Of a DNA stretch of 64,000 nucleotides, positions 39,973 to 48,202 are shown piece by piece. The position numbers and the translations under genes are program-made. The DNA is from UBA10349 sp003485905 (GTDB lineage: Bacteria; Pseudomonadota; Gammaproteobacteria; Arenicellales; Arenicellaceae), in assembly GCA_943787185.1 (NCBI GenBank), contig CALSLL010000001.1, positions 744,001 to 808,000 of the forward strand, in the 5' to 3' direction. Each line of letters opens with the position of its first letter. The first letter of the stretch is position 1. The notes below the pieces were generated by a model, which made no database searches, had not been told where the DNA came from, and saw only the letters and a program-made list of their open reading frames with translations.

Positions 39973-41007
39973 TCACGGCAAAACAGGAACACTAGTCAAC
40001 CCGAGCGTTTCCGGTAGCCCGAACATTAAATTCATGTTCTGCACAGCTTGGCCCGCAGCGCCTTTAACCAAATTATCTTCCACTGCTAAAATAACCGCTG
40101 TGTTGCCTTCTACTAATTTATGAACCGCTATTCGACACAGATTTGAAGCGCGTACCGAGCGTGTATCGGGGTGGCTTCCAGTGGGCATTACGTCCACAAA
40201 CGGCTCACTCGCATAATGGGATTCAAAAATAGACTGAAGATCAGCGTCACCATCGGTTAACTGTACATAAATAGTTGAATGAATCCCGCGCAGCATCGGC
40301 GTTAAGTGCGGCACAAAAGTTAAGCCAACATCATTAGTACCTGTTATTTGCGAGAGCGACTGACGTATTTCAGGTTGGTGCCTATGCCCTGCAACACCGT
40401 ATGCCTTGAAGCTATCGGAAACTTCACTATAAAGAGTCCCAGTCGTGGCAGTTCGCCCTGCTCCCGTTACACCCGACTTGGCATCGACAATTATAGGGTC
40501 GTGGGCTATCACACCGGCATTGAGCAAAGGTAACAACCCTAAAGTTGTTGCTGTAGGATAACATCCGGGATTAGCTATTAAGTTAGCAGAACGAACGAAC
40601 TCCCTATTCATTTCCGGTAGTCCGTACACTGCGTCTGCCACCAAATCCGGGCAGCTATGCTTCATACCGTACCATTTTTCCCACAACTCAATATCCTTGA
40701 TTCTAAAATCTGCAGAAAGATCTATAAACTTTATACCCTTTGACAATAGTTCAGGCGCATAGTTCATAGCTACACCATTAGGAGTGGCCGCAAAAACCAC
40801 ATCGCAGCTATCAAAAATACCTTTTTCAGGTGATTGAAACTCAATATCGTAGTGACCGCGCAGACTAGGGAAATAATCTGCAACGTGCTCGCCCGCTTGA
40901 CCCCGAGAAGTAATCAACTCAACCGACACCTCTGGATGTGCAGCCAATATTCGCAGGAGTTCAACACCGGTATAGCCCGTGCCCCCTATTACGCCTGCTT
41001 TTAACAT
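39973..41007 (-). CDS. argC: N-acetyl-gamma-glutamyl-phosphate reductase
   Basis: 344 aa. Third step of arginine synthesis, NADPH-dependent. The Rossmann motif GVIGGTGYTGVEL is at residues 5-17, the catalytic Cys149 in NPGCYPT, and the later GHRHQPEI segment carries the conserved His. First gene of a minus-strand set with the DUF6776 and bactofilin genes, though a 60-base gap and the different functions leave the operon uncertain. Confidence 0.95.
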   Translation of the reverse strand: MLKAGVIGGTGYTGVELLRILAAHPEVSVELITSRGQAGEHVADYFPSLRGHYDIEFQSPEKGIFDSCDVVFAATPNGVAMNYAPELLSKGIKFIDLSADFRIKDIELWEKWYGMKHSCPDLVADAVYGLPEMNREFVRSANLIANPGCYPTATTLGLLPLLNAGVIAHDPIIVDAKSGVTGAGRTATTGTLYSEVSDSFKAYGVAGHRHQPEIRQSLSQITGTNDVGLTFVPHLTPMLRGIHSTIYVQLTDGDADLQSIFESHYASEPFVDVMPTGSHPDTRSVRASNLCRIAVHKLVEGNTAVILAVEDNLVKGAAGQAVQNMNLMFGLPETLGLTSVPVLP

Positions 41008-41251
41008 ATGGAAAAACCTGACAATGTTCTAAAAAGCAGAGTGTGTTGATTCTCTATCAAGAGGTCAACCGCAAACTAGCTTTTGTACGGTGTTGTAATC
41101 TTCTACTAAGTCACAGAATACCTATATTGGAATATCGTGCGGACAAGTTTTACCAAATTTATAAATCGAAATAAATATACTCCTTTAATATCCCACCCCG
41201 TCAAACACGTTAACCAAATCCCGTATACCCCTACAAGGCGTCGATTCTAAA

Positions 41252-41296
41252 TGGCTGGGAAGAGGGATTTGCACCCCCGTTGGCGGAGTCAGAAAC
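41252..41296 (-). repeat. Old tRNA-Gln attachment-site remnant
   Basis: TGGCTGGGAAGAGGGATTTG and CACCCCCGTTGGCGGAGTCAG is a decayed copy of the tRNA-Gln 3' end. The homology with the site at 43704 continues outward for about 45 more bases (CCTGTTA.CTCAAC...CCACAA), so both are left ends of related elements. The rest of 41008-41521 shows no gene. Confidence 0.8.
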
Positions 41297-41521
41297 CTGT
41301 TATCTCAACTAAAACTGACCAACCACAAATTCGTATAGCTAGCTCAGATGAGATTTCGTCAGCTTTGTTTTTTGCCTCCAAATTGTGGTTAATTGTCTTT
41401 ATAGACGATCTAGCAGCTCTCCGCCGTATCCCACCTTAATTTCACTAAGATGGGGCATAATTGTTGGAAACAAGAGTTCACTGCCGCCCGGGGTTTAAGA
41501 TTTAGGCTCGCAAACTATGTT

Positions 41522-42214
41522 TTAGCCCGCTGCACCCATTATTCCCAGCGAAGCATAGAACTTATCCCCATGAAGAGCGTTGTTGAAGGCATCGTTTTTC
41601 TTTACCAGGTCATATAGCGCAATATCGATACTCAAGTAGTCTCTCAGACTAGCTTCCAAAGTTCTATCAAGTCTTAAACGTGATATTTGCGGAGAAACAT
41701 TCTCATGGGGCAGATGAATTATTGCTCCGGTTTTTCTGAACAAAAAATCAGTCACTAGATCCATGCGATCTAGTGGAAAGATATAGTCAACACCGATATC
41801 ACCATTATCAAGCCTCATAAAATCATATAAAGTCCGTATCTGTGCAAATGGTTGTCGGTTTCCGGCCGCTATATACGACTCAATGAACTCGTTATAGCCT
41901 ATATTCCCAGTATATCTATCATGAGCTTCATGCTTTGAGTTGCCCAATTCCGCTCTTGCTCGTTAGCGGTACCAGCTTTCTATCCACTCCAACGGATCCC
42001 TTATCATAAAAAATGACTCTATGTTTAACGTCGGAAAAAGATGCTGATGTAGCGGCAGAACCCTCTCCGTATAGGTGCGGGCATTCAGATGCTTCAATTT
42101 GGGATATCCGGAAAAACTAATGTTGCAATAATTACGTATTGCTTTCTCAATTGAGGTAGACGCGCATTTAGGTGTGCACAGAAATGCGAATTCAAATTTG
42201 ATCGAAATTTTCAT
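41522..42214 (-). pseudogene. Sulfotransferase with one nonsense codon
   Basis: A single frame of 231 codons encodes a sulfotransferase. The PAPS 5'-phosphosulfate loop is FLCTPKCASTSIE (residues ~11-23), followed by KHLNARTY and the 3'-phosphate segment MIRDPLEWIESWYR. A TAA at 41963-41965 follows the last of these. The frame then reads RARAELGNSKHEAHDRYTG, the normal continuation, to the end at 41522. This looks like a recent point mutation in a surface-polysaccharide-type sulfotransferase. Confidence 0.8.
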
Positions 42215-42435
42215 GCCTCTACAATATTAACAATTACAGGCTTTCGCGATATAGATTTCAGTTAAATTAAGCATGTTGTGAACTCATATGGCTAGAAATC
42301 TTTGCTCACCGAGCTTAATCGCTTAAAAAATGATAATAACCTCTAGCTATATTAAGCAAATAGTAAAAACCAGCTGCCAATAAACGTACCTATATCGACC
42401 AGAACTGTTTGATAATTATTACTTAAGAGATAGAA

Positions 42436-43557
42436 GTGAAAACATATTTGTTAGGTTGCGGAGCGCAAAAGGCGGGCACGACTTGGCTTGCAAACCAACT
42501 TAATAGTTCGCCAGAGTACTGGAACGGAGGAATAAAAGAGTGGCGTTTTTGGAACTGTTATTTCGATAGTAATCACAAGTCACTGCAACTCCGAAAAATG
42601 AATCAAGAACTATACGAACGCTCTAAACATGAGAGGCGCTTGAATAACCCAAAATTTAAATGGCGATTTTCAGCATTGCAATCTCCTGAGTCGTTTTTAC
42701 GGAACATTAGTGATGAATTCGCTGCCAACGAATATGTCAAAGTAATGGGCGATATGACCCCAATAAACGGGACCTTAGGCACCGACGAACTTGCTTTTAT
42801 TAAAGAATACTTTAGTAAAAGGAGCATTGTTGTTAAACCGTTACTTATCATGCGTGATTCTTTTGAGAGAATTTGGTCGGCAGTCAGGATGAAAGTTGGA
42901 AATCTTTATCCTGAGCAATACCGACAAAATGAACGACTCTCGAATAATACTCTAATTAAATCTTATCGATCAGAAACAGTGGATAAAAGAACAAGGTATG
43001 AACATACTATTGAAAAACTCGAAAATATTTTTGGAATATCGAATATTTGCTATGAGTTCTCTGAAGAAGGTAACAACAGAACCGGGTTAAATCTGTTTGA
43101 TCAATATTATTTGTCTGATAAAAGTGATGGTATTGAAATAAAACTCACTCGACCGGAGTGGGTCTTTAGTAAAAGCAATTCTCTACGATCAAAATATCCT
43201 GATGACTTTGAATCCGTTATCCATATAAGAAGGGGAGACAGAGCTGCTAACGCCGGACTACCGGAGCGCGATATTAGCGCAGAAGAATACAACAGACTTA
43301 CGCAGGCCGAGAATATTCTAGAAAAACTTAGAATACTGAGTTGCTCGAAAGATAACATATATGTGATGTCTGACATGCAAAAAGGAGACCCGGTTATCGA
43401 TAGCCTCAATTCGTCTGAATTTAAGTTTACCTATTATTTTGAGTATCCAGAGCTTTACTCACTTAAGAAAATAAATAACTACAAACTATACATCCTGGAA
43501 GAAGAAATCCATAGAAGAGCGATTTTTAAGGTATTTAACGGTCATTGGCTAGGTTAA
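42436..43557 (+). CDS. Sulfotransferase fused to a glycosyltransferase-like HxRRGD region
   Basis: 373 aa. The N-terminal ~240 residues are a PAPS sulfotransferase: GAQKAGTTWLANQL at residues 9-22 (5'-phosphosulfate loop) and KPLLIMRDSFERIWSAVR (3'-phosphate site). The C-terminal part carries VIHIRRGDR near residue 265 and IYVMSDM near 312, which resemble the GDP-fucose binding wording of alpha-1,2/1,6-fucosyltransferases. The C-terminal part is shorter than a full glycosyltransferase. Start GTG with AAGAGA upstream. It is divergent from the sulfotransferase pseudogene, and both lie between two attachment-site copies. Confidence 0.75.
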   Translation: MKTYLLGCGAQKAGTTWLANQLNSSPEYWNGGIKEWRFWNCYFDSNHKSLQLRKMNQELYERSKHERRLNNPKFKWRFSALQSPESFLRNISDEFAANEYVKVMGDMTPINGTLGTDELAFIKEYFSKRSIVVKPLLIMRDSFERIWSAVRMKVGNLYPEQYRQNERLSNNTLIKSYRSETVDKRTRYEHTIEKLENIFGISNICYEFSEEGNNRTGLNLFDQYYLSDKSDGIEIKLTRPEWVFSKSNSLRSKYPDDFESVIHIRRGDRAANAGLPERDISAEEYNRLTQAENILEKLRILSCSKDNIYVMSDMQKGDPVIDSLNSSEFKFTYYFEYPELYSLKKINNYKLYILEEEIHRRAIFKVFNGHWLG

Positions 43558-43664
43558 AGATCTTCGCCCTTACAAGTGACAATATTCTGTTACTGGGCCT
43601 CATGCCCTGATCGTTCTTCACTTTGTATAGCCGCTGCCAAACATTTCCAGAAAGACGAAATAAA

Positions 43665-43699
43665 AACAAAGGCCTCGTATCTCTACAAAGCCTTTGTTT
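43665..43699 (-). terminator. Original tRNA-Gln terminator, now displaced
   Basis: AACAAAGGC...GCCTTTGTT, with a T-run on the minus strand side (AAAAA at 43664-43668). The same terminator, slightly altered, follows the intact tRNA-Gln at 58428-58450. Confidence 0.75.
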
Positions 43700-43750
43700 A
43701 TAATGGCTGGGGAAGAGGGATTTGAACCCCCGTTGGCGGAGTCAGAGTCC
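43687..43750. repeat. attL: 64-bp direct repeat of the tRNA-Gln 3' end
   Basis: Identical over 64 bases to 58442-58505, covering 47 bases of tRNA-Gln (43704-43750, through the anticodon arm) and 17 bases downstream of the tRNA. With the integrase next to the other copy, this is the left end of a ~14.8-kb integrative element. Confidence 0.9.
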
Positions 43751-44123
43751 TGTTACCTCAACAAATGACAACTAACCACAAGCCTGTATAACAAGCCTAT
43801 CAACGCTTTCAGAAGATTGATCGATTGCCACCTATTCTAGTTTGTTGTAGTTATTTGCGGTCTAGTGTCCCACCAGTGTCCCACAGCCACCCCACCAATA
43901 AGGTTAAAAAACTTCTGTAATAGAGGTTTAGGAATGGAAACCTAATGTTTCGGTGCCTGATTCATACGACAAACATACAATACGATTTTGCTTAGCTAGA
44001 CCCCATAATAAAGGGGCGGGGGGGCTTTTAATTGAAGGGGGTGGGGTCAAAAACGGTTATTTGTCCAATAGGGGGTGGTACCCATATCTCATGCTTACCA
44101 CCATTTAAAAGACGGCTAATTAG
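43751..44123. other. Element left end: arm-type sites and repeat copy
   Basis: Contains TAGTGTCCCACCAGTGTCCC (43863-43882; tandem GTGTCCCAC, matched at 58379) and one copy of the element's G-rich intergenic repeat (44025-44115). No gene is supported. Confidence 0.7.
44025..44115. repeat. Island intergenic repeat, copy C (tail part)
   Basis: GGGGCTTTTAATTGAAGGGG through CCAATAGGG.GTG.TACCCATATCT to CTTACCACC matches 51600-51693. It lies directly after the csrA stop codon. Confidence 0.75.
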
Positions 44124-44282
44124 TCAAAGCAACTCTGATCTAAGAATTTTTATATTTTTAGGAGCTTCAATCCCAACTATCGTTTGTGCTCCCTTATATT
44201 TGGTGAGTGTGATAGTTACAGTCTCTCCGGTATCAGTCTTAAGTACGATTGATTCACCTTCTTTCCTTGATAGTACTAGCAT
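44124..44282 (-). CDS. csrA: CsrA-family RNA-binding regulator carried by the element
   Basis: 52 aa. It starts MLVLSRKEGESIVL and continues VTITLTKYKGAQTIVGIEAPKNIKILRSELL, the CsrA beta-sheet dimer fold with the RNA-contacting N-terminal LVLSRK and C-terminal helix Arg. AAGGAG lies 7 bases before the ATG at 44282, which fixes the start. Sequence is divergent from chromosomal CsrA (EGESI for VGESI; shortened tail). As an element gene it may control the element or reprogram host translation. Confidence 0.9.
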   Translation of the reverse strand: MLVLSRKEGESIVLKTDTGETVTITLTKYKGAQTIVGIEAPKNIKILRSELL

Positions 44283-44340
44283 GTGCAATCTCCTTTGCGT
44301 TAGATGGGTGCTTAGCCTAGTAGGTTTATGACTAATTGTC

Positions 44341-44358
44341 TTCACCCGCTTGGGTGAA
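44341..44358. promoter_or_regulatory. Hairpin shared by two element intergenic regions
   Basis: TTCACCC-GCTT-GGGTGAA, between csrA and the lipoprotein gene at 44413. A near copy (TCACCC-GTTT-GGGTGA) lies at 46807-46822 upstream of the SGNH gene. Possible operator or RNA structure. Confidence 0.5.
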
Positions 44359-44412
44359 TCTAAGGAAATCTATGTGGTAGTCTAGGTCTAATCAATTTCA
44401 TAGGGGTTTAAT

Positions 44413-44625
44413 ATGATTAGTGGATTATCAGGAATCGCTAGTTGGGTGACTTTAATATTGCTGATAGGAGTTACAGTTGGTTGTGGCCAATCAAGGCAGT
44501 CAGCATTGGATGAGTGCGCTGACAGTAAGGGGTATTTGTGGAATACCAACATCAAGGACAATCGTTACGAAGGTAATGAGCTGTATTGGGATGCGATAGG
44601 CGAATGCGAAGATACACACGGTTAG
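44413..44625 (+). CDS. Small lipoprotein of unknown function
   Basis: 70 aa with a hydrophobic signal ending VTVGC (lipobox) and a short mature part with three more cysteines (DECADSKGYLW, IGECEDTHG). AGGGG precedes the ATG by about 7 bases. First of a plus-strand run of small element genes. I do not recognise the family. Confidence 0.65.
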   Translation: MISGLSGIASWVTLILLIGVTVGCGQSRQSALDECADSKGYLWNTNIKDNRYEGNELYWDAIGECEDTHG

Positions 44626-44769
44626 AGCACAGAGGAATTAACTAATTGAAACCCGTCATAATAGCTAATTTAAACGCTGCTCCATTTATGTAGCAAAGTT
44701 GGCTTAACAAGAGCCTGAGAAAACCTAAAACCACTTCAGAATGCTTCAGATTGAAAGGAGTCGAATAAA

Positions 44770-45267
44770 ATGCCGTTGCTACGAACAACAGAAGCAGATA
44801 TCCGATCAATGCTCAAGAGATCCTCTTCCTCTGATAAGCTAGGCTTCCGGATCATAATTGCATTCCTCATATTGCTAGCCTTTTACATCCCATTTGACTA
44901 TACCGCGCACCCATGGAGAGGACCCGGATATTGTCGTAACGCCATCGAGGCAGAAATAGAGTCGAACTACTTCAATAATCTGCCTTTCTACCTCGAAGAT
45001 GCAGATGAAATACAGTCAATGCATTTCAGAACTTTGTCAGATCTCTGGATTTCATCTGTCGTTTACCAGCCAAAAGACCTGAATAAAAACGAAGTTACAA
45101 TTGTTTGCAAATTTGAACACCAGTTACGTCCGTTTCCATGGGAAACGTTCAAAGGTTTTGATGTGTACGAAGGCAACAAAATAGATAAGCTTAAGTCAAT
45201 TAGCTCCAACAACTATCATCCAATAATTTGGATGGGAGACTGGTGGTTTAAAGGTGGTGAGGAGTAA
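44770..45267 (+). CDS. Membrane-anchored hypothetical protein
   Basis: 165 aa. One membrane helix (residues ~25-43), then a globular, aromatic-rich domain with two Cys (YCRNAIE, VCKFEH). AAAGGAG lies 10 bases before the ATG. No family recognised. Located in the small-gene run of the element. Confidence 0.65.
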   Translation: MPLLRTTEADIRSMLKRSSSSDKLGFRIIIAFLILLAFYIPFDYTAHPWRGPGYCRNAIEAEIESNYFNNLPFYLEDADEIQSMHFRTLSDLWISSVVYQPKDLNKNEVTIVCKFEHQLRPFPWETFKGFDVYEGNKIDKLKSISSNNYHPIIWMGDWWFKGGEE

Positions 45268-45285
45268 AACTTTTGGGGGTCACGA

Positions 45286-45597
45286 ATGATCATTAGATTT
45301 TTGGTGTTGTTTACCGCACTCATACTTATCGGAACAATTGTCTTACTGGAGGGGGTTAAAATTGCAGATGAGCAGATCCCTAGCTATGGTGATTCTTTCT
45401 TTCCGAACGACATGACTCTTTATGCGACGATTGGGGCATATGAAAAAAGGGAACGTGATCTTAAGAAAAGTAACTTCAATAGGAGAATGGGTTGGTACAA
45501 AACCATGCTGCTCTCCATCCTTGGGATGTGGAGTCTTGTTCTTGGCTTAAGGTGGGCTATCACAGGAAAGTGGATATTGTGGGGAAAGAAAGAATAA
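45286..45597 (+). CDS. Two-helix membrane protein, hypothetical
   Basis: 103 aa. Membrane helices at residues ~3-22 and ~68-86, with a basic loop between (YEKRERDLKKSNFNRR). It begins 18 bases after the previous stop, with GGGGG nearby, so the two are probably one transcript. No family recognised. Confidence 0.6.
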   Translation: MIIRFLVLFTALILIGTIVLLEGVKIADEQIPSYGDSFFPNDMTLYATIGAYEKRERDLKKSNFNRRMGWYKTMLLSILGMWSLVLGLRWAITGKWILWGKKE

Positions 45598-45670
45598 GGA
45601 AAATAGCAATCAGATCTTTTAGGTGTGGTTTTCTTGTTATAGGTATTTAAGCATTGTAAGGAGGAGTAGA

Positions 45671-46108
45671 TTGAAGAAACGATTAAGGATAACTGTCGGC
45701 ATTTTTTTAACCTGCTGTACTTTTCTGCCCGTGATTGCGCAAGGTGCAAGCGATGTGTGCGCTAATCATCATTCACGAGAAAAGGCGGAACAAGGTGATG
45801 CCATCTCACAGATTGATGTTGCCATATGCTACGAATCAGAAAATGACACTAAACAAGCCATATCTTGGTATCGAAAATCAGCTGAGCTAGGAAACCACCA
45901 CGCGATGGAAGCGCTTATGGTTAAATATTTGTCTGGCGAAGGCGTACCGAGAAATTACAATGAATGCTATTTTTGGAGTATTTTAATCCTCGCAGATAAT
46001 GGTTGGCGGGGGGCTGAAGATGTACGGGATTTTTGCGAGTCGAAACTTACACCCTCTAGCATTGAAGAAGTGCAGGAAAGAGCTGCGATTTACTTTGAAC
46101 AATTTTAA
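45671..46108 (+). CDS. Secreted Sel1-like repeat protein
   Basis: About 145 aa. A signal peptide (LRITVGIFLTCCTFLPVIAQG) precedes two Sel1-like/TPR units (ISQIDVAICYESENDTKQAISWYRKSAELGN; HAMEALMVKYLSGEGVPRNYNECYFWSIL). TTG at 45671 is the likely start because a perfect AGGAGG lies 6 bases upstream; an in-frame ATG at 45623 has none. Sel1 proteins usually act as scaffolds; the partner is unknown. Confidence 0.75.
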   Translation: MKKRLRITVGIFLTCCTFLPVIAQGASDVCANHHSREKAEQGDAISQIDVAICYESENDTKQAISWYRKSAELGNHHAMEALMVKYLSGEGVPRNYNECYFWSILILADNGWRGAEDVRDFCESKLTPSSIEEVQERAAIYFEQF

Positions 46109-46135
46109 CGTTCACAATTACTTGGGCTGCTAAAC

Positions 46136-46504
46136 ATGAAGACGAATTTTCTAATTTTCGGTAGGTTCCTATTTATAATTGTTTTTATAATTGTATTGCT
46201 TAGCGGAGATCTTACTAGTTTCGAAACAGTCGTGTTAATAGGTTTATTTGTAATTTGTCTGGATGTTCGAAAAGGCACTCAACGTAGTATTACTATGGGA
46301 CAGCTAAGCGTGAGGCAAGGCATCCGTATATTGGCCTTGATTCGCTCTAAAGGTGATGAAATTCCTCCTGATGTTGCAGAAGAAATGGCTTTACTAGATA
46401 AGGCAATTCAAGAGAATCAACGGATCATAATCGCTGATGATTTATTATATATAGTGCTGCTGATTATCGGTGCTATTGGGTTGCTGCTATTAGTTTTTGA
46501 GTAG
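46136..46504 (+). CDS. Hypothetical membrane protein
   Basis: 122 aa with helices at residues ~6-23, ~28-43 and ~102-120, and a charged middle (SVRQGIRILALIRSKGDEIPPDVAEEMALLDKAI). It starts 27 bases after the Sel1 gene. No family recognised. Confidence 0.6.
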   Translation: MKTNFLIFGRFLFIIVFIIVLLSGDLTSFETVVLIGLFVICLDVRKGTQRSITMGQLSVRQGIRILALIRSKGDEIPPDVAEEMALLDKAIQENQRIIIADDLLYIVLLIIGAIGLLLLVFE

Positions 46505-46596
46505 GTTTATATCGGTTTTAATTCTTGCATTATCGTCACTGTTCCAGCCCCCTGAGATAGGAATTTACGATAGTAATACGAGGGTTTTGACACCTC

Positions 46597-46760
46597 TAAC
46601 CCTACCCATTACCTACCAAATACGTTGCTCTGAAAAGTGATCAATTCGCCCCTTTTTCAGACCTATAATGGCCTACTGGTAGGGTAGCCCTAGTTAGTAG
46701 AGTTAGCTCTGAGATCAGCCCTAAATGGCCTCATTTCAGGCATGAGGGGGGTAAATCTAA
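46597..46760. repeat. Island intergenic repeat, copy A
   Basis: From TAACCCTACCCATTACCTAC through GTTGCTCTGAAAAGTGATCA, CCCCTTTTTCAGAC and GGTAGGGT to the G-run after CTCATTTCAG. It matches 51443-51600 with small changes. The remaining 46505-47008 holds the hairpin at 46807-46822 and no gene. Confidence 0.85.
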
Positions 46761-47008
46761 TGAGGGGCACTCCGTGATTGGGATACATATCTAGGAAAAC
46801 TTATCTTCACCCGTTTGGGTGATATTCCTTACATTACCAATGGCAGCTAATTGCCCAAAGCAGTCATTAATAAGAGCTCTATAGAGGCTTTGTTCTACCA
46901 GGATCAGTCACGATATTTATTCACTGATCGAACTATCGCTATTTTATAGAATAAGGTGCTTATACACTTTATACTCGAATCGGTCACTGGCAAATATATA
47001 ACTTCAAT

Positions 47009-48202
47009 ATGCCCGAAACGCATGATATCCATTGGAAACGAATTTCTAAGTGGCTCTTATTGTATGCCTTTGTGTTTCTGGTGGTTGGAGAGATTCTCGT
47101 TCGTGTATTGCCTGTAAAAGTATTGGGCGGTGTCTACGGTGATTTAAAGATAAACATTAAATTTGATAAAACAGGCCCCAATTTCGTCCCAGATCAAACA
47201 GCTAGATTTGCAAGCGAATGTTTTGACGCCTACCCGATAACCATCAATAGTCACGGTTTTCGCGGAAAAGAATACGAGGTTGCAAAGCAATCTGATGTTT
47301 TTCGAATCGCAGTTCTAGGCGATAGCTTTATGGAAGCGCTACAAATTAATGATGGGGAAACTACTGCTGATCAACTAGAAACGATATTACAAGATAATTG
47401 GCAAAAAACAGAGGTTCTTAATTTTGGCTTCTCGGGAACAGGGGCTGCACAACAACTTATTCGTTATCGCTACACCGTGAAAAACTTTAGCCCAGATCTT
47501 GTTTTATTGTTTTTTCTACCGGGCAACGATTTTATTGATAGTCATATGGAGTATGCATATCAGACTATGGGAATCCCGCTGGATACCTATGATCGGGGCG
47601 AAGGAACCGAATTCGCATATCTGGTCGAGGAATCAACCGGTTTAGTCGAGCGCCTGAACAGAAGAACTAATTCTCCCCTCAAACAATGGCTGAAAGATTT
47701 CGTACTACATCAGTCACGATTGGCGGGTTTCATGTTCGATAAATTATCTGTCATACGACAAAAGATGGTGTATGCCAATCTGGAGAAAGCCCAGAACTTT
47801 GCTGCTAAGGAACCAATAGATGATCGTGATGAGGATTCAAGCGATGTTCAGGAATTAGCCCATGAGACACAAAAGTCTTCTAACGAAAATAATGCTCTAC
47901 AAGATGAGAGCGTCGCTTTGACAAAAAAAATATTGGAATTATTTAGACAGGAAGTTATACGAGATGGTGCAGACTTTAAAGTTGTTTTAATCCCAGGGGA
48001 TTCAAGCGTACGCCTTCCAGCAAAGCAGATACTGACCGAATTAGAAATGAATTTTTTAGACTTAAAACCGCATTTTGATCAAGATATGGAAAATAATGAT
48101 CTTCTTTACAGTGATTACATTTGGTCGTGTGATGGTCATTGGAACTACAAGGGGCACGATGTCGCAACCGCGGCAGTTTATGAATGGATCCTTGGGATTT
48201 AA
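47009..48202 (+). CDS. Membrane-anchored SGNH hydrolase-like protein
   Basis: 397 aa. One N-terminal membrane helix (residues ~13-30). The SGNH blocks are all present: VLGDSFMEA (Ser106), NFGFSGTG (oxyanion Gly), LPGNDF (Asn173) and CDGHWNYKG (Asp375, His377). An acidic insertion at ~270-300 interrupts the domain. Such proteins often act on O-acetyl groups of surface glycans; the actual substrate is unknown. No clear ribosome-binding site. Confidence 0.8.
   Translation: MPETHDIHWKRISKWLLLYAFVFLVVGEILVRVLPVKVLGGVYGDLKINIKFDKTGPNFVPDQTARFASECFDAYPITINSHGFRGKEYEVAKQSDVFRIAVLGDSFMEALQINDGETTADQLETILQDNWQKTEVLNFGFSGTGAAQQLIRYRYTVKNFSPDLVLLFFLPGNDFIDSHMEYAYQTMGIPLDTYDRGEGTEFAYLVEESTGLVERLNRRTNSPLKQWLKDFVLHQSRLAGFMFDKLSVIRQKMVYANLEKAQNFAAKEPIDDRDEDSSDVQELAHETQKSSNENNALQDESVALTKKILELFRQEVIRDGADFKVVLIPGDSSVRLPAKQILTELEMNFLDLKPHFDQDMENNDLLYSDYIWSCDGHWNYKGHDVATAAVYEWILGI

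Noticed and set aside
44900..46504. Toxin-antitoxin pairs among the small element genes
   Set aside because: Sizes and overlaps do not match known pairs, and the proteins look exported or membrane-bound.
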